Assembly: GCA_000514715.1 (NCBI GenBank)
Contig: AZWL01000009.1
Span: forward strand, 186 to 64,185
From: Streptomyces sp. CNH099
Lineage (GTDB): Bacteria > Actinomycetota > Actinomycetes > Streptomycetales > Streptomycetaceae
Reading direction: 5' to 3'
DNA length: 64,000 nt
The notes under the pieces are model-generated. The model did no database searches. It saw only the letters and a list, made by a program, of their open reading frames with translations, and was not told the origin of the DNA. A program made the position numbers and the translations under genes. Every line of letters starts with the position of its first letter. Position 1 is the stretch's first letter. Positions 28,728-38,070 of the stretch are shown in pieces.

Positions 28728-29305
28728 GGTGCCTCCTCGGCGGCGGGCGGTGGGGCGGACACGGGGGCGGGCACGGAGGGGGAGGCGGCGGAGGGGGCTG
28801 CCCCGGGCGCCGCCGCCTCCGCCGTCCCGGGTGCCCCGGCCGCGGCGGGCGCACCGGTCTCGTCGGCCTTCTCCGTCTCCTCGGCCGCCCCGGCGTCTCC
28901 GCCGCCCGGCGACGGCTCCGCCGTCCCCGCGGGGCTCGGCACCGGCGGGCCCGTCGCCGTCCGCGGCTCGCCCCGGACGCCGCCCGCCGGCGAGAGGAAG
29001 ACCGGCGGCCCGCCCGGCACCATGCCCAGCTCCCGGGCCCGCTTCTCCAGCGCGTCCAGCGCGGACCGCTCCTCCACCTCCTGGCGCAGCCGCTGCTCCT
29101 CGTCCGTCAGCCGCGTCGTCTCCCGCTTCAGGTTGCCGACCCGGAAGGAGCCCTGGTTGACGGCCGCGTTGAGCAGCAGCAGCGCGAGCAGGCCCGCGCC
29201 CAGCAGCACCACCACGAGCAGCACGAACGGCGTGCGCGCCGCCGAGCTGCCGCCCGGCAGCCGGGCGCCGCCCTCGCGCGGGAACGCGATCCTCGGCCGC
29301 CTCAC
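28724..29305 (-). CDS. ftsL: Divisome protein FtsL
   Basis: 193 residues. A short basic N-terminus, one membrane helix (about 24-45) and a coiled coil (about 50-85, NLKRETTRLTDEEQRLRQEVEER), as expected for FtsL-type septal regulators. It continues into a roughly 95-residue Ala/Pro/Gly-rich tail, unusual in length and unlikely to fold. The GTG at 29305 is 22 bp after the rsmH stop; the longer frame overlaps rsmH and is unlikely. Confidence 0.88.
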   Translation of the reverse strand: MRRPRIAFPREGGARLPGGSSAARTPFVLLVVVLLGAGLLALLLLNAAVNQGSFRVGNLKRETTRLTDEEQRLRQEVEERSALDALEKRARELGMVPGGPPVFLSPAGGVRGEPRTATGPPVPSPAGTAEPSPGGGDAGAAEETEKADETGAPAAAGAPGTAEAAAPGAAPSAASPSVPAPVSAPPPAAEEAP

Positions 29306-29327
29306 GGCGCACCCGCTCCGCTCCGGC

Positions 29328-30290
29328 TCACACGTCCTCCCGGATCCGTTCCGCGGCCCGCAGCCGCGCGGGGGCGGCCCTGCGGTTCTCCGCAATCTCG
29401 TCCTCCGCCGGCAGCTCCGCGCCGCGGGTGAGCAGCCGCAGCCGCGGCTGGTGGTGCTCCGGCACGACCGGCAGCCCGGGCGGCGCGGTGTTCGCGGCGC
29501 CGGCCGCGAGCACCCGCTTGACGAGCCGGTCCTCCAGCGAGTGATACGACAGCACGGCGATCCGCCCGCCGACCGCCAGCGCCGCGACGGCCGCGGGCAC
29601 GGCCCGTTCGAGGACGGCCAGTTCGCCGTTGACCTCGATGCGCAGCGCCTGGAACGTGCGCTTGGCGGGGTTGCCCCCCGTGCGCTTCGCGGCCTGCGGC
29701 AGCGCCTCGCGGATCACCTCGACCAGCCGCGCGCTGCGCGCGAACGGCTCCTTCCGCCGCTCCCGCACCACGGCCTCGACGATGCGCCGCGCCTGCTTCT
29801 CCTCGCCGTACGCGCGCAGGATCCGCACCAGCTCGCCGGGCGGGTACGTGTTCAGCACCTCGGCGGCGGCGATGCCCCGGGACTGGTCCATGCGCATGTC
29901 CAGCGGCGCGTCCTGCGCGTAGGCGAAGCCGCGCTCGGCCTCGTCCAGCTGCATGGACGACACGCCCAGGTCGAACAGCACCGCCTGCACCCGCCCCACG
30001 TCCAGCTCGGCGAGCACGGCGGGCAGCTCGTCGTAGACCGCGTGCACCAGCGTCACCCGCCCGGTGTAGGGGGCGAGCCGCCGGCCGGCCAGCTCCAGGG
30101 CGGCGGGGTCGCGGTCGAGCGCGACGAGGCGGAGGCCGGGATGGGCGGCGAGCAGGGCCTCGCTGTGGCCGCCGAGGCCCAGCGTGCAGTCGACGGCCAC
30201 CGCGCCGGGCGCGGACAGCGCCGGGGCCAGCAGCCCGGCGGTGCGGCGGAGCATGACGGGGGCGTGGGCAGCGGCGCGTGCGTCGTTCAC
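29328..30290 (-). CDS. rsmH: 16S rRNA (cytosine-1402-N4)-methyltransferase RsmH
   Basis: 320 residues. It methylates N4 of C1402 in the ribosomal P site. The SAM site is [32 protein letters not shown] is the family signature, and [12 protein letters not shown] lies near the end. The GTG at 30290 is chosen for its AGGAGG ribosome site 8 nt upstream. It is the first gene of the dcw run here; mraZ, which precedes it in many bacteria, is absent. Confidence 0.96.
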   Translation of the reverse strand: MNDARAAAHAPVMLRRTAGLLAPALSAPGAVAVDCTLGLGGHSEALLAAHPGLRLVALDRDPAALELAGRRLAPYTGRVTLVHAVYDELPAVLAELDVGRVQAVLFDLGVSSMQLDEAERGFAYAQDAPLDMRMDQSRGIAAAEVLNTYPPGELVRILRAYGEEKQARRIVEAVVRERRKEPFARSARLVEVIREALPQAAKRTGGNPAKRTFQALRIEVNGELAVLERAVPAAVAALAVGGRIAVLSYHSLEDRLVKRVLAAGAANTAPPGLPVVPEHHQPRLRLLTRGAELPAEDEIAENRRAAPARLRAAERIREDV

Positions 30291-30439
30291 GGTGCCGCCT
30301 CCTGTCCCGCCCGTCTGCCGAAGGGGAGCGGCCGCTGCCGCTCTGCGCGCGGCGCCGGCCGGGCCCGGAGCGGCCCGCCGGCCGCACAGGCGGCGGGCGA
30401 ACCGCAGGAAAGGGGGCGCCACGGCTCCCACTTCGCGTC

Positions 30440-30471
30440 ACTTTAGCCCACCGCACCCCCCGGTCGGTCAA
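30440..30471 (-). promoter_or_regulatory. Candidate promoter for the dcw run (rsmH)
   Basis: On the minus strand TTGACC (30471-30466) is followed after 20 bp by TAAAGT (30445-30440). Both boxes are good, but the spacer is longer than the usual 17-18 bp, so this is tentative. It lies about 150 bp before the rsmH start in the 294-bp gap shared with the divergent carbonic anhydrase gene. Confidence 0.35.
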
Positions 30472-30584
30472 GCACCGAAGGCGCGCCCCGCACCGGCCGC
30501 GGGCGCCGGGCGCGCGCATTGCTCCCTGTGGGCTACCTCACCCGCACCGGGCGACGGCGCCGCCGCCCCGATACCGTCGTAGTC

Positions 30585-31142
30585 ATGACGCCCGCTGAGA
30601 GCATGCCGTCCGCGCCGGACGCCCTCGCCCCGACCGTCACCGACCGCCTCGTGGCCGCCAACCGCGGCTACGCCGACGACTTCGCCGACCCGGGCATGGA
30701 CGCCCGGCCCGTGCTGCGGGTGGCGGTGGTCGCCTGCATGGACGCGCGCCTCGACCTGCACGCCGCGCTCGGCCTGGAGCTGGGCGACTGCCACACGATC
30801 CGCAACGCCGGCGGCGTGGTCACCGACGACACCATCCGCTCGCTGACCATCAGCCAGCGCGCCCTGGGCACCCGCAGCGTCGTGCTCATCCACCACACCG
30901 ACTGCGGGCTGCTCAACCTCACCGAGGAGTTCCGCTTCGAGCTGGAGGCGGAGGTCGGGCAGCGGCCGTCCTGGTCGGTCGAGTCGTTCCGCGATCTGGA
31001 CGCGGACGTGCGGCAGTCCATCCGCCGGGTGGAGACCTCGCCGTTCCTGCTGCACACCGACGACGTGCGAGGCTTTGTATTCGACGTGCGCACGGGTCTG
31101 CTCCGCGAGGTGTCGGTGGAGCAAATCCCGGCGGGCGACTGA
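30585..31142 (+). CDS. Beta-class carbonic anhydrase
   Basis: 185 residues, the short beta-CA type found in actinobacteria. It interconverts CO2 and bicarbonate. Zinc ligands are Cys51, His104 and Cys107 (ACMDAR and HHTDCG), with the catalytic Asp53-Arg55 pair. There is no ribosome site. ATACCGTCGTAGTC precedes the ATG and includes TACCGT at 7-8 nt, so the transcript may be leaderless. The gene is divergent from rsmH. Confidence 0.9.
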   Translation: MTPAESMPSAPDALAPTVTDRLVAANRGYADDFADPGMDARPVLRVAVVACMDARLDLHAALGLELGDCHTIRNAGGVVTDDTIRSLTISQRALGTRSVVLIHHTDCGLLNLTEEFRFELEAEVGQRPSWSVESFRDLDADVRQSIRRVETSPFLLHTDDVRGFVFDVRTGLLREVSVEQIPAGD

Positions 31143-31299
31143 CGAAACCGGCATTCGGCAGCAAGAATGCGGGGGTGGCGGCTCTTACGGCACCGTTCTG
31201 CGGCAACCGCGGCGACGGCGTGGGCGGGGCGTCACGGTATCGGGGAGGGCCGGTCCGCGACCGCGGCGCACGGCCCGTGCGACGGGCCGAGGAGGGCCG

Positions 31300-32337
31300 G
31301 TGACGACGTATGACGAGCGAGCGAGCCTCAGCGATCTGACCAGTACCGCGGACGACGTCCGGCGGTCGGTGGAGAGCGTGATCGAAGGCAAGCCCGAGGC
31401 GGTCCGGCTCTCGCTGACCGTCCTGCTCGCCGAGGGCCACCTGCTGATCGAGGACGTGCCGGGCGTCGGCAAGACCATGCTCGCCAAGGCGCTGGCGAAG
31501 TCGGTCGACTGCTCGGTGCGCCGCATCCAGTTCACGCCCGACCTGCTGCCCTCCGACATCACCGGCGTGAGCGTCTACGACCAGCAGCACCGGGACTTCG
31601 AGTTCAAGCCGGGCGCGATCTTCGCCCAGATCGTCATCGGCGACGAGATCAACCGGGCCTCCCCCAAGACGCAGTCGGCGCTGCTGGAGTCGATGGAGGA
31701 GCGGCAGGTCACCATCGACACCCAGACGTACGAGCTGCCCAGCCCGTTCATGGTGGTCGCCACCCAGAACCCCATCGAGATGGAGGGCACGTACCCGCTG
31801 CCCGAGGCCCAGCGCGACCGCTTCATGGCGCGGCTGTCCATCGGCTACCCCAGCGCGGCGGCGGAGCTGGAGATGCTGGACGTGCACGGCGGGATCTCCC
31901 CGCTGGGCGACCTGCAGCCGGTCGCGCACGCCCACGACATCGCCAAGCTGATCGACGCGGTGCGCACGGTGCACGTCGCGGACTCCGTCCGGCGCTACGC
32001 GGTCGACCTGGTCACCTCCACCCGGCAGCACCCGGAGCTGCGGCTCGGCGCCTCGCCGCGGGCCACGCTGCACCTGCTGCGGGCGGCGAAGGCCGCCGCG
32101 GCGCTGGCGGGGCGGGAGTTCACGCTGCCCGACGACGTGCAGGCGCTGGCCGTGCCCGTGCTGGCGCACCGGCTGCTGCCCACGGCGCAGGCCCAGCTCA
32201 ACCGGCGTACGGCCGAGCAGATCGTCGCCGAGATCCTGCAGCAGGTGCCGGTCCCGGCCGCCGACATGCAGCGGCCCCCACCGATGCCACCCGCCTACGG
32301 CGGCGCCCCGCACAGCCCGGACGGCCGGCGGTTCTGA
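31300..32337 (+). CDS. MoxR-family AAA+ ATPase
   Basis: 345 residues. Walker A is GVGKT (55-59), Walker B is IVIGDEINRA (111-120), and sensor residues lie in VATQNPIEMEGTYPLPEAQRDRF. MoxR proteins act as chaperones for partner complexes encoded beside them, usually with a DUF58 protein as here. The GTG at 31300 follows GAGGAGG with a short spacer. Its stop overlaps the next start (TGATG), so the MoxR-DUF58 pair is coupled. Confidence 0.92.
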   Translation: MTTYDERASLSDLTSTADDVRRSVESVIEGKPEAVRLSLTVLLAEGHLLIEDVPGVGKTMLAKALAKSVDCSVRRIQFTPDLLPSDITGVSVYDQQHRDFEFKPGAIFAQIVIGDEINRASPKTQSALLESMEERQVTIDTQTYELPSPFMVVATQNPIEMEGTYPLPEAQRDRFMARLSIGYPSAAAELEMLDVHGGISPLGDLQPVAHAHDIAKLIDAVRTVHVADSVRRYAVDLVTSTRQHPELRLGASPRATLHLLRAAKAAAALAGREFTLPDDVQALAVPVLAHRLLPTAQAQLNRRTAEQIVAEILQQVPVPAADMQRPPPMPPAYGGAPHSPDGRRF

Positions 32338-33746
32338 TGGCCGGCCAGTCCCCGCCCGCCCCCGCCGCGCCGCCCGCGGGCCCGGACGCCCAGGCGGGCG
32401 GGCTGCGCACCGCCCTGTCCGGCACCACCACGCGCGGCCGCTCGTTCCTCGCCGCCGGGCTCGCGGCCGGCGCGTGCAGCTACATACTCGGCCAGCCCGA
32501 CCTGCTCCGGGTGGGCATGCTGCTGGCCGCGCTGCCGCTGGTGTGCGCGGCCGTGCTGCACCGCACGCGGTACCGCGTCGGCGGCAGCCGCAGGCTGTCG
32601 CCCGCCCGGGTGCCGGCGGGCTCCGAGGCCCGGGTGCACCTGCGGCTGGAGAACGTCTCCCGGCTGCCGACCGGGCTGCTGATGCTCCAGGACCGGCTGC
32701 CGTACGTGCTGGGCCCCCGGCCCCGCTTCGTCCTGGACCGGGTGGAGCCGGGCGGCAAGCGCGAGGTGACCTACCGGGTCCGCTCCGACCTGCGCGGACG
32801 CTACCCGCTGGGCCCGCTGCAGCTGCGGCTCTCCGACCCGTTCGGCATGTGCGAGATGACCCGCTCCTTCAGCGCGTACGACACCCTGACCGTGGTGCCG
32901 CGCACCGAGGCGCTGGCCCCGGTCCGCCTGGCCGGCGAGGCCACCGGCTACGGCGACGGCCGGCACCGCACCCTCGCCCTGGCCGGCGAGGACGACGTCA
33001 TCCCCCGCGGCTACCGGCACGGCGACGACCTGCGGCGGGTGCACTGGCGCTCCACCGCGAAGTACGGCGAGCTGATGGTCCGCCGCGAGGAGCAGCCGCA
33101 GCGCGCGGGCTGCACGGTGCTGCTGGACACCCGGCGCGACGCCTACACCGGCTCCGGCCCCGACTCGCCCTTCGAGTGGGCGGTCTCCGGCGCGGCCTCC
33201 GTCGCGCTGCACATGCTGGAGCGCGGCTACACGGTGCGGCTGCTGACCGACGGCGGCGAGCTGGGGACCGGCGGCGACGGGGCCCTGAACGCCCGCGGCG
33301 GCGAGTCGGCCGACGCGGCCGGGATACTGCTGGACACCCTCGCCGTCATCGACCACTCCGAGCGGGACACGGTCTCGGCCGCGTACGACGTGCTGCGCGG
33401 CGGGCACGAGGGGCTGCTCGTGGCGTTCTTCGGCGACCTGGACCGGGAGCAGGCGGCGCTCGCGGCGCGGATGCGGCAGCGTACGGCGGCCGGGGTGGCG
33501 TTCGTGACGGACAGCGCCGCCTGGGCGCGCCCGGGCGCCCCCGGCGGCGCGTACGGCGCGGCCCCGGCCGGCGGCACGCCCCCGGCCGGGGCCGGGGCGG
33601 AGGACTCCGACCTGGTGCGGCAGCTGCGCGAGGCGGGCTGGACGGTGCTGTCCGTACCGCCCGGAACGGCGATGGGCGACCTGTGGCGGGAGGCCGGCAA
33701 CCAGTCCGGCCAGCTGGCCGCGGCGGCCCGCGGAGGCGAGGGCTGA
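32337..33746 (+). CDS. DUF58 membrane protein of the MoxR operon
   Basis: 469 residues. Two adjacent hydrophobic segments (about 35-70), a beta-rich stretch resembling CARDB/Ig folds, then the DUF58 core with the signature DDLRRVHWRSTAKYGELMVRREE in two blocks, and a vWA-like C-terminal part. The C-terminal 40 residues are Pro/Gly/Ala-rich. The biochemical role is unknown; it is almost always encoded with MoxR and a transglutaminase, as here. Start codon overlaps the moxR stop. Confidence 0.9.
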   Translation: MAGQSPPAPAAPPAGPDAQAGGLRTALSGTTTRGRSFLAAGLAAGACSYILGQPDLLRVGMLLAALPLVCAAVLHRTRYRVGGSRRLSPARVPAGSEARVHLRLENVSRLPTGLLMLQDRLPYVLGPRPRFVLDRVEPGGKREVTYRVRSDLRGRYPLGPLQLRLSDPFGMCEMTRSFSAYDTLTVVPRTEALAPVRLAGEATGYGDGRHRTLALAGEDDVIPRGYRHGDDLRRVHWRSTAKYGELMVRREEQPQRAGCTVLLDTRRDAYTGSGPDSPFEWAVSGAASVALHMLERGYTVRLLTDGGELGTGGDGALNARGGESADAAGILLDTLAVIDHSERDTVSAAYDVLRGGHEGLLVAFFGDLDREQAALAARMRQRTAAGVAFVTDSAAWARPGAPGGAYGAAPAGGTPPAGAGAEDSDLVRQLREAGWTVLSVPPGTAMGDLWREAGNQSGQLAAAARGGEG

Positions 33747-33747
33747 G

Positions 33748-36132
33748 ATGAGCGGACGGGCCCGGCTCACGGTCTGCGCGGCGGCGGCCACCCTGCTGGC
33801 CGCCACGGCGCTGCTGCCGCTGACCGACAAGATGACCTGGTTCTTCAAGGCGGTCTTCGTCGTCTGCGTGATCGGCGGCACCGGCATGGTCGCCCGCCGC
33901 GTCCCGCTGGCGCGCCCGCTGACGGTGCTCGTGCAGACCGCGGTCACGGTGCTGCTGCTGACGATGCTCTTCGCCGGCGAGACGGCGGCCGGCGGGGTGC
34001 TCCCCGGGCCGTCGGCGATAGAGGAGTTCCGGCAGCTGTACCGGGAGGGCGGCGACGACGTCTCCCGCTACTCCATCCCGGCCCCGGTCACCGACGGTAT
34101 CGAGCTGATGCTGATCTCCGGCGTCGCCGGGGTGGCGCTGCTGGTGGACACGGTGGCCGTGACGTTCCGCAGCGCCGCTCCCGCGGGGCTGCCGCTGCTC
34201 GCGCTGTACTCCGTCGCCGCCGGGCTCAACCAGGGCGGGAGCTGGCTGACGTTCCTGCTCGCCGGCGCCGGCTACCTGCTGCTGCTGCTCGCCGAGGGGC
34301 GGGACCGGCTGGCGCAGTGGGGCCGGATGTTCGGCGGCGGCCGGTCCGTGGGGGCGCCCGGCAGGGCCGGCCCGGAGGGCGCCGGGCCGCTGGCCCCGGT
34401 GCGTACGGGCCGGCGGATCGGCGCCGTGGCACTGGGGCTCGCCCTCGTCGTGCCCGCGGCGCTGCCGTCGCTGGACGGCGGGCTGCTGGACGGCAGGACC
34501 ACCGGGCCCGGCCAGGGCCCCGGCGGCGGCACGGTCACCGCGATCAACCCGGTGGTGCGGCTGCAGCAGAGCCTGAACCAGCCGGAGAACCGCGAGGTGT
34601 TCCGCTACCGCACCGCGGAGGGCGCCGAGAACCAGGCGCTGTACATGCGCTTCGTCGCCCTCGACCGGTTCGACGGAACCTCCTGGCAGCCCTCGCGCCG
34701 CAGCATCGAGGACATCCCGGACCCGCTGCCCACCCCGCAGGGCTACTCCGACAGCCGGGTCGACTCCGCGCCCGTCACGCTCAACGTGCAGGCCGACGAC
34801 GACTTCCGGCAGCAGTGGCTGCCCATGCCGTACCCCGCGTACCAGGTGCGCATCGGCGGCGACTGGCGCTACGAGCCGGAGGGCCGGTCCGTCGTCGGCG
34901 ACGGCGGCACCACCACCGGCGGCGCCGCGTACCAGGTCACCAGCCTGGTCATGAAGCCCACCGCGCGGCAGCTGGCCAACGCGCCCGCGCCGGACCCCTC
35001 GCTGAGCGGGGAGTACACGGAGGTCCCCGACTCGCTGCCGGACGAAGTGCGGGAGCAGGCCCGGGACATCACCCGGGGCGCGGCGAACGACTACGAGCGG
35101 GCGCTCGCGCTGCAGGACTTCTTCACCACCAACTTCGTCTACGACACGGAGACCGACCTCGACTCCGACGACCCCGAGGCGATCCTGAAGTTCCTCCGGG
35201 AGCGGCAGGGCTTCTGCGTCCACTTCTCCTTCTCGATGGCGGCGATGGCGCGGACGCTCGGCATCCCCGCGCGGGTCGCGGTCGGCTTCGTGCCGGGGAC
35301 GGCGCAGGGCGACGGGACGATGTCGGTGGGGCTGCAGGACGCGCACGCCTGGCCGGAACTGTACTTCGAGGGCACCGGCTGGACGCGCTTCGAGCCGACG
35401 CCGACGCGCGGCACGCTGCCCGACTACACGATGGAGGACAACCAGGGCGGCGGCGGCAACCCCGCGGGCGAGCTGCCGGAACGCGGCAGCACGGCCACGC
35501 CGGTCCCGTCCCCGTCGGCGTCCGAGGACGAGTGCCCGGCGTCGCTGCGGCGCGTGGACGGCTGCCCGGACGACGAGGCGGCGGCCGGCGGGGTCGCGGG
35601 CCCGACCGACAGCGGACCGCCGGCCGGCGGGATCGCGGCCGGGGCGGCCGGCGTGCTGCTGCTCCTGCTCCTGCCGGCGCTGCCGGCGATGTGGCGCGTA
35701 CGGGAACGGGGCAGGCGGCTGCGCCCGGGCGCGGGCCCGCTCGCGGCCTGGCGTGAAATGAACGACACCGCCTGGGACTTCGGGCTGCCGCCCGACGAGT
35801 CGCAGACGCCGCGCACGACGGCGGCGGCGCTGATCCGGTTCGGCTCCCTGGACGGCACGGCGGCGCAGTCGGCGCTGCGCGTGGCGGGCGCGGTGGAGCA
35901 GATGCTCTACGCGCCGCGGCCGCGGCAGACCGCCGGGCTGGCGGAGGACGTGCGGAAGGTGCGGGCGGCCATGGGCCGCAGCGCGGGCGCGGGCGCCCGG
36001 CTGCGGGCGGCGCTGGCGCCGCGCTCGTCGGTGCGGCTGCTGTGGGCGGTGTCGGCGCGCTGGGCGGCGGTGACGGGCCGCTGGCGCGAGGCGGTGCGCC
36101 GTACGGGCGCGACGCTGAGGCCGTCCCGGTAA
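33748..36132 (+). CDS. TgpA-like membrane transglutaminase (DUF3488/transglut_core)
   Basis: 794 residues. Six or so N-terminal membrane helices (1-220), an extracellular transglutaminase-like domain and one late membrane helix (about 635-655) before a cytoplasmic domain. Catalytic Cys490 lies in RQGFCVHF and His533 in DAHAWPEL. The third position is Glu in WTRFEPTP, where many relatives have Asp. It may cross-link or hydrolyse peptide bonds in the cell envelope; the substrate is unknown. One base separates it from the DUF58 gene (stop TGA, then ATG at 33748). Confidence 0.9.
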   Translation: MSGRARLTVCAAAATLLAATALLPLTDKMTWFFKAVFVVCVIGGTGMVARRVPLARPLTVLVQTAVTVLLLTMLFAGETAAGGVLPGPSAIEEFRQLYREGGDDVSRYSIPAPVTDGIELMLISGVAGVALLVDTVAVTFRSAAPAGLPLLALYSVAAGLNQGGSWLTFLLAGAGYLLLLLAEGRDRLAQWGRMFGGGRSVGAPGRAGPEGAGPLAPVRTGRRIGAVALGLALVVPAALPSLDGGLLDGRTTGPGQGPGGGTVTAINPVVRLQQSLNQPENREVFRYRTAEGAENQALYMRFVALDRFDGTSWQPSRRSIEDIPDPLPTPQGYSDSRVDSAPVTLNVQADDDFRQQWLPMPYPAYQVRIGGDWRYEPEGRSVVGDGGTTTGGAAYQVTSLVMKPTARQLANAPAPDPSLSGEYTEVPDSLPDEVREQARDITRGAANDYERALALQDFFTTNFVYDTETDLDSDDPEAILKFLRERQGFCVHFSFSMAAMARTLGIPARVAVGFVPGTAQGDGTMSVGLQDAHAWPELYFEGTGWTRFEPTPTRGTLPDYTMEDNQGGGGNPAGELPERGSTATPVPSPSASEDECPASLRRVDGCPDDEAAAGGVAGPTDSGPPAGGIAAGAAGVLLLLLLPALPAMWRVRERGRRLRPGAGPLAAWREMNDTAWDFGLPPDESQTPRTTAAALIRFGSLDGTAAQSALRVAGAVEQMLYAPRPRQTAGLAEDVRKVRAAMGRSAGAGARLRAALAPRSSVRLLWAVSARWAAVTGRWREAVRRTGATLRPSR

Positions 36133-36430
36133 CGCGGTGACGCCTCCCGCTGAGGGGCGGCGGGATGCGGGGACCGGTGCGGCCGGCCCCGTACCCGCCC
36201 GTACCCCGCTGCGCGGGGCCGGCGGAGATGCTGGACGGCGGTGACGGAGGGCTGGCCGGAAGCCGGGTGGGGCCCGTGCGGGGGGGGACGGCCGGAGTGG
36301 TGACACAGGGGAGGACCAGTCGCGCGCCGGTACGGCCCGTGCGCGCTCAGTGCGCAGGCGCGCGCCCGGCGCGGGACGGGAAGGGCGGGCCGCTTCGTCC
36401 CGGGGCCCGGCCGGAGGCCGGACGTGCGGG
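36133..36430. other. Non-coding stretch between convergent genes
   Basis: No supported gene. A 106-codon plus-strand frame here has no ribosome site, no recognisable domain and the composition of random GC-rich DNA. The stretch ends in the hairpin at 36431. Confidence 0.5.
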
Positions 36431-36462
36431 AGAGCTCCCGCGGGCCGGGCCCGGGGAGCTCT
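36431..36462. terminator. Hairpin between the transglutaminase and DUF3040 genes
   Basis: AGAGCTCCC pairs with GGGAGCTCT (9 bp, extended by GC-rich pairing towards the loop). Located 25 bp beyond the DUF3040 stop in its direction, it can end transcription from either side. Confidence 0.6.
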
Positions 36463-36486
36463 GCACGGTGCGGGGGCTCGGGTAGC

Positions 36487-36900
36487 CTAACGCCCCTCGT
36501 CGCGGCGGCGCTGCCACCGCTCTTCGATGCGGTTCATCATGGAACGGCGCTGCCGGGTCCTGCGCCGCTGCTGACCGCCCCGGGGGGCCGCGGCTTCGCC
36601 CGGCTGCTGCTGTTGCTGCTCGCCCGGGTTCGCGGTTCTGCGCCAACCGGTCACGGCGAGCACCGCACATCCCAGCATGACGAGGAAGCCCACCACGCTG
36701 ACCCAGATCTGCTGCGCGACCATGCCCGCCATCAGGAGCGCGATACCGACCAGGAAGCCCGCTACCGCCTGGTACACCCGACGGCGGGTGTATGTGCGCA
36801 GCTTGCTCCCCTCAAGCGCCGTCGCAAACTTGGGGTCTTCTGCGTACAGCGCTCGTTCCATCTGCTCGAGCATGCGCTGCTCGTTCTCCGAGAGCGGCAC
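36487..36900 (-). CDS. DUF3040 small membrane protein
   Basis: 137 residues. The conserved DUF3040 start MPLSENEQRMLEQMERALYAEDP is present, followed by two membrane helices (about 43-62 and 66-85) and a basic, Gln/Arg-rich tail. Function unknown; the family is widespread in actinobacteria, usually near the dcw region. Good ribosome site (GGAGGA) before the ATG. Confidence 0.9.
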   Translation of the reverse strand: MPLSENEQRMLEQMERALYAEDPKFATALEGSKLRTYTRRRVYQAVAGFLVGIALLMAGMVAQQIWVSVVGFLVMLGCAVLAVTGWRRTANPGEQQQQQPGEAAAPRGGQQRRRTRQRRSMMNRIEERWQRRRDEGR

Positions 36901-37128
36901 GGAGTCCTCCTACTCGTCGGTCGCTTGGGGGCGACCGGGACGCGACACCTCCAGGATAGGCAGGTATGCGCCCCCGTGAAACCCGCCCCTCTGCGCCAAA
37001 TCCGCCGATCCGCGGCACGGATCTGGGCCTGCCCGCCGTAGCAGGCCCTGACTCAGATCATACGGCGCCCCGGGGCCGAACGGGTGGCCTGTGGCCTACT
37101 GCACCTCTGCCCGCGCGCGGACCGGTTA

Positions 37129-37938
37129 TCACTTCCGGCCGCCGAGAACATGCAGCTGCGCCGCGACCGGCTGGAACGCCGGCGACTCCGCCGCCGCCCG
37201 CTCCAGCTCCAGCAGCGCGTCGAGCGCGCCGGGCTCGGACTCCGCGAGGCCGTCCGGCACCAGGTCGGCGAAGGTCCGTACGCCCTGGACGGCGCGCACC
37301 TCGACCCCGGCGGCGGCGACCAGCCGGGTCAGCTCCTCCGGGGTGAACCGGCGCGGCACCGGGTCGGCCTCGCCCCAGCGGCCGTCCGGGCCCGTGAGCG
37401 CCCGGCGGGCGGAGGAGAAGTGCCCGGCGAGCGCACGGGCCAGCACGGCGCCGCCGAGGCCCGCGGCGAGCACGCTGAGGAGCCCGCCGGGCCGCAGCGC
37501 GGCGACGGCGTTGGCGAGGCCCGCGGCCGGATCGTCGACGTACTCCAGGACCCCGTGGCAGAGCACGGCGTCGTACGCGCCGGGCTCGGCGACGTCGAAG
37601 AGGGCGTGGATGTCGCCCTGCACGCCGCGCACCCGGTCGGCGACGCCGGCCTCGGTGGCGCGGCGCTGCAGCCCGAACAGCGCGTTCGGGCTGGGGTCGA
37701 CGACGGTCACCCGGTGCCCGAGGAGGGCGGCGGGCACGGCGAAGCCGCCGGTGCCGCCGCCGGTGTCGAGCACGTCCAGCGGCCGGACGGCGGAGTGCTC
37801 CGCCGCCGCGCCCTCCCCGGCCGCGCCGCCCGGTCCGGCGGCGCCGTGCCGGGCCAGGGCGTCCTCCAGCGCCTCCCAGACGACGGCGGCGCGCAGGGAG
37901 GCGCGCGGCAGGTGGTCGTGCGGTGTCGTACGGGGCAT
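37129..37938 (-). CDS. SAM-dependent methyltransferase (class I)
   Basis: 269 residues. SAM motif I is VLDTGGGTGGFAVPAALLG, motif II is TVVDPSPNAL, and motif IV is DAVLCHGVLEYVDDP. This resembles small-molecule or tRNA wobble (CmoA/Tam-like) methyltransferases, but the substrate cannot be told. No membrane segments. The gene lies between DUF3040 (228 bp away) and the HEPN gene upstream. Confidence 0.85.
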   Translation of the reverse strand: MPRTTPHDHLPRASLRAAVVWEALEDALARHGAAGPGGAAGEGAAAEHSAVRPLDVLDTGGGTGGFAVPAALLGHRVTVVDPSPNALFGLQRRATEAGVADRVRGVQGDIHALFDVAEPGAYDAVLCHGVLEYVDDPAAGLANAVAALRPGGLLSVLAAGLGGAVLARALAGHFSSARRALTGPDGRWGEADPVPRRFTPEELTRLVAAAGVEVRAVQGVRTFADLVPDGLAESEPGALDALLELERAAAESPAFQPVAAQLHVLGGRK

Positions 37939-38070
37939 GGAGTGCTCCTCGAAGATCGGGCGTGGCCCAGCTTAGAGGCTCCGCATCCGCTCCCCGAGCC
38001 CCGGCGGGCCGCCCCGCGGCGGCCCCGCGCGCCGGCGCCGCCGGGGCCGCCCACGGGGCCGCGGGCCGGT

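Noticed and set aside
36165..36485. A 106-codon plus-strand frame in the gap before DUF3040
   Set aside because: No ribosome site, no domain, ends in the terminator hairpin, and composition is that of non-coding GC-rich DNA.
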